Origin: Nautilus pompilius
Taxonomy: Eukaryota; Mollusca; Cephalopoda; Nautilida; Nautilidae
Assembly (NCBI GenBank): GCA_018389105.1
Contig: JACATO010000612.1
Span: 1,398,501 to 1,462,500, forward strand
DNA: 64,000 nt
Direction of reading: 5' to 3'
A model generated the notes under the pieces. That model was not told the origin of the DNA. It ran no database searches and was given only the letters and a program-made list of their open reading frames with translations. The translations under genes were made by a program, and so were the position numbers. Numbering within the stretch: the first letter of the stretch is position 1; every line of letters begins with the position of its first letter. Below, one piece after another: positions 12,801 to 22,811 of the stretch.

Positions 12801-14021
12801 CAACAGTTCTGGCTCCTGTTTCCACTATACTTTATCTTGTCATTCACTTTACACTTAAAACTTATTACTAACTGATAATTAATTACTACTTTTGAGCTTG
12901 ACAAGCAATTAAGCAAATCTGTATTTGATGCCAACCCTAACTATAAAATGATGGCTGATACATATAATCAAGAAGAAAAAAACACCTTTTAATGCAATTA
13001 TATGAATTTTACTTTTAATATTTTCTCCACATTTCTAGTTATAATAATTTTTTCTACCCTTCCCCAAAAAATTAACAAAAAATTTCATTAAAAATATCAT
13101 TCTTCAGTTGAGAAGGGATAATTAGATATTTATTCGCTACCATATTCAAGAGAAATGGTGCACCAGTACTCAAGGTACCACCACTGCTACAGAAAGAATG
13201 AAAGGTCTCCAGCTTGGACCCTCCCTTAGATGACATGACCTTCAGTTTGAGCTAATCCTGTGACTACTCTATTACTTTTACCATCATCAATTTTTAAACT
13301 TTGGAATGAAAAATTCATCAGAACTTTCCTTTCTCCTACAAATAAATCCATTATAAAAATTAAAAAAAAAAAAAACATCATTGGTTCTCTCTACCTGAAG
13401 ATATTAAACATATTACCCTAAATGTAAGAAAGAAAAGTATACAAACAAAAATCTCTGTTCTGTTATTTGGGGGTTCATCAAAACCAACCTCAGGTAAGCA
13501 ATAACTGGATTTCAGGCAAGTTATTGTAAAGGTTCTTAATTGCGTCGATAATTCTTGCAAAAATTTTAATTTAACCCTCAATTTGTACTACTCAACGCAG
13601 AGAGAGAGAGAGCCTTCCTCATTAATATAACCCTTTGCAAAGACAAATCCATATCACTCTAAGCTCCCCAAATGCTTTACATTGCAAGTGTTGACTGAAT
13701 ATAGAGCTAGTTCAATACAAATGCTAACTAGTGCTTCTAGGCTGGCATAAGGTTAAACCTCTGTATATTCAATTTAATAAAAGATTTTATCGGTAATCAA
13801 ACTCCTTTTAACAGTAATCAAACATTTGTTTTTTTTTTCCATTCCAATAGTAAAGTTTTATTCACAAATCAGAAGGCAAAATGAGGATAAAGTTGTTCTT
13901 ATATAACTGACACTTAACTTTTTGTGTTGTTATTAATTCATTTGCATCTATTGAAAAGTAAATTAAGAGGTTAAAAAATGCAATGCAAGTTTTTTAATGT
14001 ATATCTTTTTACCAGAGTAAC
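9801..14021. other. Gene-free AT-rich DNA
   Basis: No gene is seen. It contains many poly-T/poly-A tracts, a GA run at about 10,117-10,131 and an 18-bp perfect palindrome of the ACATACATA type at 10,202-10,219. A SINE tail fragment lies near 11,090-11,165 and is listed separately. Open frames are short and of AT-rich composition. Confidence 0.5.
11085..11165 (+). repeat. SINE-like tail fragment
   Basis: The piece CTGTGAGATATCCTCAGACTTCAAAAGTCA resembles CTGTGAGATTTCCTCACACCTCAAAAATCA at about 31,650-31,680, which lies at the end of a fuller SINE-like copy. It appears to be an isolated 3' piece of the same family. Confidence 0.5.
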
Positions 14022-14048
14022 CACACACACACACACACACACACACAC
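14022..14048. repeat. (AC)n microsatellite
   Basis: About 13 perfect AC units, a simple dinucleotide repeat. Confidence 0.95.
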
Positions 14049-14084
14049 CCAAAAAACTACAAAGATATTTTAAAACTGATGCAG

Positions 14085-14960
14085 AGATTAACCCTACCAG
14101 ACTGCGATGATCCGGAAGCTGGTGAGTGATACTAACCAAGCAGCCAACAAACTAATGACTGAAGTGAGGGTGCACAGAAACTGAAGAAAGCTATTGGCAT
14201 TTAAGGTAACACTTAACAAATACTATGACGTAAGTTGACTTTTTAAAACAAAAAAAAACCTAAAAGCATGGATATATTCTCTCCTCCCAGTCTTGCAATT
14301 ATCAGTATCAAAGCACCTGGTGTCACGGATCTGCATTTTCAATTCTACCATGTTTTCAACAATCAATTTTTAGCCGAGTTCTATTAAGATCAAAAAGTAG
14401 CGCCAGTCTTACTGCTGTTTAATTGTGGGCAAATTTTATTTTTATTTAATTAATTTTTAATTATCAACTAATAGAAGCTAATTTCAAATCCTGCAGAATA
14501 TCCCCTGCTCCCATTTAAAGCAAGGCTGGGTAAAAATAGCAACTGCACGGGTAGACACAGGAAACCCTAAACAACCCTGGAAAAAGTAGCCGTAATGAGA
14601 TGTGATTTAAGATGCATGCAACACTCTGCAACGAAGCCCTGTTGACAACTACAGCTAGCATCCAAAATTTTAATTTCTGCTTGGTAATGATTTTATCCAG
14701 TAAAATAAAAATAAATTATTTATAAATAAAGACAGACACTGGTGTACACTGTGAGAGATAAAGGCAGCAGATACAGTCATTACCTGACGACACAACAAAG
14801 CTCTTCCCAGAGTTTGCATGGATTAACGTAAGCTGCAACAAATGATGCTGCCGTATCAGTGCTGCTATAATCACCAGCTTGTTAACAGCAGACAAAGGTG
14901 GGCCTGAAGAACAACTAACTCAAGCTATCATCAGACGAGCATCACAAACAATGATATGAG
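14085..14960. other. Complex non-coding island, candidate regulatory DNA
   Basis: This stretch is visibly less AT-rich and less repetitive than its surroundings, lacks a usable reading frame and contains several homeodomain-type cores, for example TTAATTAATTTTTAATTATC near 14,445 and TTTATCCAGTAAAATAAA near 14,692. Such islands in gene deserts are often conserved enhancers. This is inference only; no alignment was possible. Confidence 0.3.
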
Positions 14961-16177
14961 TGGTAAAGAATGCAAATCAGACTTTCACAAACTTTCCTGA
15001 TAAGAAAAAAAAAAACAAACAATAGTAAATAAGCTAATAAAAAAGATCAGGGGTGGGCACACAATTTAAGATTTAAATTCATTTGAATTTTTTTTTAAAT
15101 AATTTTCCAGCAAGCAAGCTGTCACAGCACCAATTTTTTTTTTTTGATGGTTTTCATGCCTTGCAGCAAAATTACATTTCTCGCCAACCATTTAAAAAAA
15201 AGAAATTGTTTTTCATTACTTGGAATAACGAAGAACAGCAGATGAGGACAGTTACAAAATCTATAAAAAAAAACAAACAAACAGGAACATGTAATAAAGA
15301 AAGAGATCATTACAAGAGAGCAGATGAAAAATGTGTATTCTGAATCTCAATCTCACTTCAGAATGGTCTACCTCTAGTTACATTTCTGGAAAACCTGTTA
15401 TATGACAATATATATAAAATACACAAAGACTTTTTTTTTTTTTTTTTTTAATTGTCAAAAATTTCCCAGGTAAGGTACATTGCATCTGTCCGTCCGTCCG
15501 TCCCGCACTTTAATCTGACACACACACAAAAAAAAACATCCATTATCATCAAATTTTCCTTTAAAAAATCGTGTATAAATGCATTATTTTCCTTGAAAAT
15601 ATTTGTATGTAGATCTTCATTATCATGTATGAATTAACAAATAAATCAAGTAGATGCGATGTCTAAAAGCAGTTTCATACATTGCCATAATATATATTAA
15701 TAAAAATATCAACCTCTATGAAGAGAGAACTGTGATTACATCCATTTATTGCAGTTGATATAATGATTTTTCTCCCACCCCCCCCACTTTGTCGAGAGAA
15801 CTTTGAAAACATAAAATGTTTCTTTTCTGAAGAGCCATTTGCTTTGTAAGTGAGGATAAATTAATTTTAGAATTAGCAAATGAAGGAAAAAATTAATCAC
15901 GCCAAAGCAAATATTAAATCTCCCCAATGCAATGATAACAAAGGAAAACGTTTAATATTGTGCTAGTCGTTGTAAACTTGTTGAGAATAAACTCGTCTTT
16001 TCAAATAACGTGGAAACATTTGAAAATATTAACCAAAATAAGTAGCGTGTGAATGGTCGCCGATAATGGTCGGCTAAGCACTTCCAAATTAAATCTTTTC
16101 AGACAAAGATAGCAGAATGGCGAAATATTTGTAATTAAAGTAGAAGTGGTGTAAGGAATGAATAAAAACACCCTTGT
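14961..16177. other. Gene-free AT-rich DNA
   Basis: Nothing recognised. It holds long T tracts near 15,131 and 15,431 and a short CCGT repeat (GTCCGTCCGTCC) at about 15,488. Open frames at 15,083-15,343 and 15,122-15,310 overlap on opposite strands and are lysine/phenylalanine-rich by-products of A/T tracts. Confidence 0.5.
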
Positions 16178-16210
16178 AAAAAAAAAAAAAAAATTTTTTT
16201 TTTTTTTTTT
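16178..16210. repeat. Perfect A16/T17 palindrome
   Basis: Sixteen adenines are followed directly by seventeen thymines, giving a perfect inverted repeat that could extrude a cruciform. It may mark two mobile-element poly-A tails in opposite orientation or be simple slippage. Sequencing length error is possible in such tracts. Confidence 0.9.
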
Positions 16211-16249
16211 AAATAAAGAAACAGAAAGAAAGAAAGATTTGCACTACAA

Positions 16250-17060
16250 AAGTCTTCATGTTGTAAAGGGCTATTGAAAAGCGGTGGTCAAATCCCGAAG
16301 TTTTTCAAGTAAAAATTGTATCAACAGTTTCCTGGGAAAACTATTTGATTGTCAAGCCATTAGGACCTGGAATGAAGATATTGACAAGAAAAGATGCACT
16401 TTTATAAACGCAGATATTCACAGATGTTGAAGAGCGTCTGCCAGCACTCACTTTGTTGGGTTCAAAGGAGATGAACTTCTACGCCTGAAACGACACAGGC
16501 TGGTGAAAGCCTTCTGAAAAGGTTCCTCAAATCTTCCACAACTTGTGCTGGTTTTGATCAAAGCGCCCTCCATCCAAGTCACCCATCAATGGCAACACTT
16601 TGATACGGTAAGAATTAATGGTGCCTACACGCCGTGGAACCGGTGCTGCCATGCGGTGACAAGCCGGATTCTCGGCAAGCCATTAATGTTTTGCGACAAC
16701 ATAGGATTCAATGAGGCACGAAGACGGAACGCTAATAGGCCTTTTTGATGACATTTTAAAACCCATGCCAGGAGAAGCTCTACAGCAAAATCTTGAAGGA
16801 ATTTTCAAGGTAAGGAAGTTGGCAAGCCTGCTTACTAAATGCTAGATGGTTTCAAATCTAATCACTTGTGCATTATAGCAACGTCTTTGAGTATGAACCA
16901 TGCCATTATAGTCTTTTCACACAAGTGGAGGCTCAGGAGGATTTTTTCCAAACAATGACGTCTTGAAGAATGCTGGACTGAGTGAAACATGGCTGGCTTG
17001 GCGTGGCGTCTTTATAAAAGTCTTTTCACACTTCACACTACTATGGTTTTGAACTCTAAA
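16250..17060. other. CpG-containing complex island, candidate regulatory DNA or transcript exon
   Basis: The segment at about 16,400-16,850 is the most CpG-rich part of the window, for example ACGCCGTGGAACCGGTGC near 16,630. A 67-codon open frame lies at 16,545-16,748 and resembles no family I know. Splice-donor-like CGGTAAGAAT (about 16,608) and AAGGTAAGGAAG (about 16,808) are present. A non-coding exon, promoter or enhancer are all possible. Confidence 0.3.
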
Positions 17061-19884
17061 TAAAAACGTCATGCCAAGTTGTGTCTGAAATCTGCAAGTT
17101 CCATTCTGAATTGTTTAATTTAGCTGAAAACATGCACACACACGGATGGCATCAGGAGTATGTCAGAGGTCACAAACACACAAAACGAGGGTGCAAAAAA
17201 TTATGAAAGGTGAGTGATAAAAAACAAAAATATTTTCTAAGGCTAGCAGAATAAAGAAAAACATAACATTTAGTTTAAAAAAAACAACAAATTTTATATT
17301 TTGCCAAGAACAAGAAACCTCCATGCAATAATTTTTTTATCTTTTTTAATTCCCTATAGTTAATTGCATACAAAGGTGGTAATTTTGAAAATAAGAAAAA
17401 TTTATAAATTATTTCTTCTGGGATTACATTTTTAGAAATTATATCTATTTTATCCAAACTGGGTTGTACTGACAGCTTGAAGTACCCATCTTATAGTCAC
17501 TAATGACACTAAAAATTAAGCAAGAACAAAACTTGACCATTTTTTTTTTTCCTCTGAATTTTTAGTAATGTCTAAATGAACAATAGTAAAAGCAGCAAAT
17601 GAAAGTATAATCTTCATCTTACCAGTAGGTCGGGGATTCAGAAAAAAGGGAAGGAAAAAAAAGGGGGGGCACAAAAGATATTGTTCTGATACAAAAAAAT
17701 TAATTAAATATGATCTTAAACTTTAACAGAAATTCCTTAAAATTTATCACCTCCACCAAATCTAAACCGAGTCACCATATAATCTACCTGCGTAGACAGA
17801 AAATGCCTGGATAATTCTAACAAAAGAAAACAGGTGTTCACTAAGGTGACTCTTTCAATCTATATTTTTTTAAAGAGCTATTTTTCCACTGTTTTGGAAT
17901 CACTCTAATATATGGTTGTTGTTTTTTTTTAAAGGCATCAATATATAAAACACAAATAATAAAATTGTAAAAGCTTTCTCATATGATATGTAGCGAAATT
18001 GTAACTAATGATTGAACCAAAATATTTAGAAAAGGGTTTGATGTCAGATTGGTTGATTCTGCAAGATAAGTTTCAACACCAAACATCATTCATGCCAACT
18101 TGGCAATCAAAAGCTCTTGACCACTTTAAAACTTGTTAGTGCAATGAAAACAAAAAAAATATAACATTTAAAATTTAAGACATTTGTATTTAAAAGTGAT
18201 AGTGTTGTATCTTTCTGATAAAATTCCAATATCCAGTACAATTCGCTATATTAAAAATCCCTTTCTCTCTTTTATTGCGAGTGGTTCCCAAACACTTGTC
18301 ACTTTTTTAAAGTATTCCTTAAATTAATATTCTCAGCTTTCTGATGCTATTTAGCCATGGCATGGCAACCCCACTACAATAACCACACTATATGACAATG
18401 ACCCTACATTTACACAGCCAGCCAGCCAGCTTTTAGCTTTAAAGTAGTTTAAAATTATTTTTTTTTACAATATTTAAGTAAAAAAAAGGCCTGATACAAA
18501 AAAATTCAAGCCCCTTTTGACTTCATGTATTACGCATTAACTTTTTAATAACTCCCAGAAACATGAACAAAAATTAATTTAAAAAAGAAACTGACACCCT
18601 CTCCTTTCCACCACCACCAACCCTACTATCTCCATTTATAAGAAAACATTTTATTTTTACCACGTGCATTTTATAATCTTTCAATGGGAGTATTTCTTGT
18701 CTTCCATATAAACTTAAGATGGCACTGTTCCAATAACAGAAAAGCTTCTTTATAGCTGGAGTGTATAGAATTTGAAAAATGCTTTTATCTGCCAATAATT
18801 GAGGAAATGTTCCCACAATACAATGCTACAGAAAATGACCTTACCTGAACTAAAAATGGATGCAATGGCAGCTTTCTGTTGTTTTTTGTTTTGTTTTTTA
18901 AATTGTAATTGCTTCTGCAATTTAATCTGCATCAAGTCTCATGAGTTTTATGGCAGTTAGCTTTTTTTGCCAAGTTCTATATGATAGCTTCCTATCAATG
19001 CACTGCAAGGATACTCTCTTCATTACTGGATAAATAATAACTTGTTTTAGGCTCTGGTTCTACAGAGACATTTTAATTTGTTTTTTTGTTTTTTAACCGT
19101 TTTTTCCAATAAAAAATGCTGGTCTATAGAAAGGTTGATAGGTTATTTTCATTATAGTCATAAAATCCTGTAGATAAATGTGCTAAAACAAAGCAGCAAT
19201 TCAAAAAAATCCAAACTTTTAAATTTGTATTATTTTTTTTATGAAAACAAACAATTTTTTGTGTATTTACCATCTTTTTTAGCTTATTTAGTTAGTATAT
19301 TATACAAATTTGAAAAACTTCATAACAAACTATCCATACTGTACCACTATATTAAGCTCTACTTTCAATTTGAGAATTCATTAGGTATAGTTATCATGAC
19401 TTACAGTGGAGAACAAAAGTATTATGTAAAGCTCCCATCCTAGCTATTATTTAAAGCTAGAAATACTTATAGATGTTTAGCCTACTGCAACACTTATGTA
19501 TGTTGTGTTGTGGTCTTTCTTTACTTGACAAAAAACAAACTGATCTCCATGTTTCTTCCTTTCAAAATTTGAATTTCAGATTCTCCACATAAACATTGAT
19601 ATGCAAAAAAACTAGGAAGTTTAATTTTTGCTAATCAATCAAAGTAGCAGAGGGCAAAAACGTGACTTCTCTATACACAAGGAATCTTTTACTAGAAGAT
19701 GACCTGTAAATAACCAATAATGTCATTTTAAAAGGTCAAATAAACTATCTTCACAATAATAAATGTTTTACTGCAGCAAGTACCCTTACTTTGTTCATAA
19801 AATTAAAACTGAAATACAAAAATCAAGTATTTGGCATGAACCAATACATTGATGTTTACATAATTTTCTATTACTTAATCTTTT
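17061..19884. other. Gene-free AT-rich DNA
   Basis: No gene or mobile-element signature is found. Poly-A/T tracts, a G7 run in an A-rich context at about 17,661 and a CAGC repeat at 18,416-18,430 are the only simple features. Short minus-strand open frames around 18,574-18,935 are unremarkable. Confidence 0.5.
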
Positions 19885-20060
19885 ATCTTGTACTTTCCTT
19901 CTGAAAGTCTCATATGGCTATTTAAACAAGTTATTTTTTGAAGAGGTCCTAAATTTTGATACAAGATGATTTTTGGGTTGAAAACCCTCTTTTCATGTTC
20001 TACACGTGCCACAGGTATGGTTAGAATAATCTTCAACAAAATGATGATATATGCCACACA
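19885..20060 (-). pseudogene. hAT transposase C-terminal (dimerisation) relic
   Basis: The minus strand from about 20,050 reads LLKIILTIPVARVEHEK (the TIPVARVEHEK part at 19,991-20,030), the hAT-family LTIPVxSVxCER motif that opens the C-terminal dimerisation region. About 33 residues after TIPV comes LNSHMRLSEG (19,898-19,927), matching the family's LNxLMRISxEG. Motifs, order and spacing all agree with ZBED/hAT transposases. Upstream on the minus strand no further hAT sequence was recognised, so this is a fragment. The family's Cys in SVxCER is His here and the Arg is Lys. Not a functional gene. Confidence 0.65.
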
Positions 20061-20545
20061 TCCAAACAAATTTAATAAAATGTATGAATGGTTATGTCTG
20101 CATACTTTAAGACCACTAACCTTGTGTGATGATCAAAGTCTAAAAGTTAGTTTATTTTCTCACTCTCTTTTTCAGTGAACAGAATCTGGTAGTGCTTGTT
20201 CATATAGACATTTCAACTTTAGCAGCATCAAAATCTCTGAACTGTGCTGTACACAGTTTCCTAACCAATTTTATATTTTCTGAAACAAACCAAGAATGGG
20301 TATCATAGTAGTATTGTATTGAACATTTAAATAAAATTAATATTTTTCAGCTATATTTGATTGAAATAGAAACTGGTAATTTGTGTTCTATCAATATTTG
20401 TTTTCAATGCAAATGTTGTTAAGTATTAATGAAAACAGTTTTGTTTATATTTACTTAGTGCTATTTTCTTTCTTTCCATATGATCTAAAATTTATTCAGA
20501 AAATTCCAGAAAAAAATCTGAGAATATTTGAATGTAACTAATGTA

Positions 20546-20889
20546 CAGGATGGTCCAAAAGTCTTATTACCCTCTCAAAAGGACTGTGGCATGGATATAA
20601 GGCTGCGAAAGGTGTGATGCATCATGTTAAAAAGGAACAAGACATATATACAAGTGCTTTATTACATACCAGTAAGGAAGGGGGCCTCTTCAAGGATCCA
20701 GAAGGTCAGTATGACAACCATCATTTTCGTGACACAAAACCATCTGGCACCATGTCCTATGGGATATTTTGCACAGCAAAGCCTTGATTTGTGTAAATAC
20801 AAACTAGCACTGTCCACACTCATTAACAATATCCAAACATACTACTTCAAAGAAAAATGGGGTGGTAACAAGACTTTCGGACCACCCTG
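20546..20889. mobile_element. 344-bp MITE with 26-bp TIRs and TA target duplication
   Basis: The left end CAGGATGGTCCAAAAGTC (20,546 onward) and the right end (20,864-20,889) are inverted copies over 26 bases with three differences. Both ends are flanked by TA (20,544-20,545 and 20,890-20,891). TA duplication and CAGGRTGGTCC ends indicate a non-autonomous Tc1/mariner-type element. The interior shows no transposase motif. The 124-codon open frame 20,624-20,998 runs out through the right repeat and is not a gene. Confidence 0.92.
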
Positions 20890-21184
20890 TAGTAAGAAAT
20901 TAATGTCTTTTGCACTAAATAGTAGACAGATCCACATCTCCATGTTCCATCATCCCTGCAGTGAAGGTGAAGGATTCAAAATAAAACCATATTTATGAAT
21001 AGTTCACAGTCAATAACACTGACTAGATAACTATTTCAAAATTATAAGAATGCAAAAACTTGATATAAGGTTTGTTTAGATTCTGATTTGTTGTTACCAT
21101 ACAGCAATGTTCTGGTTTTATTTTGTCATTTGATTATGTACACATGCTTATACAACATTTAATATCAGATTCTTATTACATATT

Positions 21185-21541
21185 TTAATTTAAAAAATGA
21201 ATTACTGTAGTTGAAATGATTTCTTTTCTTCTTCTTTTGTAAAACATTTTTGCAGCAGACATGAAAAGTTTTGAATTTTTAAGTTTTATAGCACCTGCTG
21301 ATGTAGCTTGAGATCCAGTGATAGATCTGATGAATGCTATAATTAACAACACTTTTCTTTAATTTTTTCCCCAAACGTCAAGGCCTAAAGTATCTAAACG
21401 TTCAATGGCATCATGAAAAAACTTTTGCGTGGGTAGTTTCTTTGAAGCAGAGCAGCAGCCATAGCTATTTAACATTTGTTAAGAGTTACTTATGGGTGCC
21501 TTTTCTTTCAACTGTTTTTTTATTAGTGTCATGATGATCTC
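21185..21541 (-). pseudogene. Unidentified coding-like block, two internal stops
   Basis: On the minus strand one frame runs 118 codons before its terminal TAA, with only two internal TAA stops. Near the beginning it reads IIMTLIKKQLKEKAP, in the middle LPTQKFFHDAIERLDTLGL, and near the end SAAKMFYKRRRKEI. The composition (Lys, Ser, Ala, mixed charged residues) is more protein-like than the surrounding AT-rich frames. Just upstream on the minus strand is TTTAATTTTATTTTAG, a good 3' splice-site-like sequence, so it could be a decayed exon, a mobile-element ORF piece or, less likely, chance. I do not recognise the family, and no methionine start or partner exon is evident. Confidence 0.35.
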
Positions 21542-22103
21542 AGGCTAAAATAAAATTAAACAATTAAAATAAACAACATTAGAGGTTTTTTTTTTTAAAA
21601 TGCAATATACAATTAAAAGGTACAATGATTGCTAAATTTGTAATCAAAGTAAAACAGATGGGTTGGTTATTTCTGTGCAACAAGCATAAAGGAAAAAAAT
21701 GGGAGTCATCTCCCTTGTTAATATTGGATTGCAACTCTGAAATTGTCATAGTTTAAATTTATATTCTGATTTTCTAACAGTTTAATGCCAATTAGATGTT
21801 ATGGGGAAGAAGAAAAAGTAGTCATTACTTTAATTATTGCTTGGCACAAAAAAATATTTAACAATTACAGAGCACCAAAATATACCAACAGTTTTTTGTT
21901 GTTGTTTTTACTTCTGAACTTACTAGGAGGGAAATAACAAGGAAAACCGAAGTGGAAATTGATACTTCCTGGGTTGTTTGTTTTTTTTACATAATTTATC
22001 ACTGCATAAGTTTTCTTATTTTTGTTAATTAAGCATCATTTATTAATTGTTGTTGTTGTTCAAATTTTTTTTTTATAGACTGAGAGACGGCAAGCTAAAG
22101 AAT

Positions 22104-22131
22104 AGAGAGAGAGAGAGAGAGAGAGAGAGAG
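22104..22131. repeat. (AG)n microsatellite
   Basis: Fourteen perfect AG units. Confidence 0.95.
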
Positions 22132-22223
22132 CCAAAGATCAAACCAATTTACTCTCTCCTCGTATTCAGCTGATATGACTTCTGTCGGTCATCTTTTTTT
22201 TTTCTTTCTTGCTACTTCGATAA

Positions 22224-22293
22224 AGCTAAATATAAAGTCAGCTAAAGCTAAATATAAAGTCAGCTAAAGCTAAATATAAAGTCAGCTAAAGCT
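22224..22293. repeat. 22-bp tandem repeat, three copies
   Basis: Three perfect copies of a 22-base unit beginning AGCTAAATATAAAGTCAGCT (22,224, 22,246, 22,268) followed by a partial fourth. The unit begins and ends with AGCT-containing sequence. It is a minisatellite too small to be coding. Confidence 0.95.
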
Positions 22294-22752
22294 CAATTTT
22301 TATTTCAAAAATTTTGTGTTTTATTTTCATTGAAAAATGTAGTATACTAACAGCATCACTGCACGACACCAGTCGAGAGTTTGGTTTTACAACCGCAAAT
22401 AAGCTAGCAATTATTTTTTTTTATAAGCATTAATACTATAATACATATAACTGGCATTTAAAACGTAAGTTTGCCGTCATTGTCTTGAAGCATTTTCATG
22501 TTTCTTGGCATGTAGATTTGATTAGCCAGTTCCTTAGCAGATTAAACAGTCACGATCCCTTTTCATGTTGAATACACCAACTAAATTCACCCTACTTTAA
22601 AATTTTAATTGTTTTTTTTTGTCTTTTTATTTTTTTTTGTCTTTTTTTAAATAGTGGCCTTTCATTTTAACTCTCTCTCTCTCTCACTTGTTTAACAGAT
22701 AAAATCTCAGCCAGCGATCCAATGACGCTATTGTAGAATGAAGTCTGTGCAC

Positions 22753-22811
22753 TCCCATAGCTCTACATACACATCATTCCCATAGCTCTACATACACATC
22801 ATTCCCATAGC
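22753..22811. repeat. 25-bp tandem repeat, 2.4 copies
   Basis: Two perfect copies of a 25-base unit beginning TCCCATAGCTCTACATACAC at 22,753 and 22,778, then a 9-base partial copy. A recent local duplication. Confidence 0.95.

Noticed and set aside
20624..20998. 124-codon plus-strand open frame
   Set aside because: Starts inside the MITE and reads out across its right terminal repeat; no transposase motif.
22224..22811. Tandem repeats considered as a CRISPR array
   Set aside because: Repeats are directly adjacent with no unique spacers, and the context is eukaryotic.
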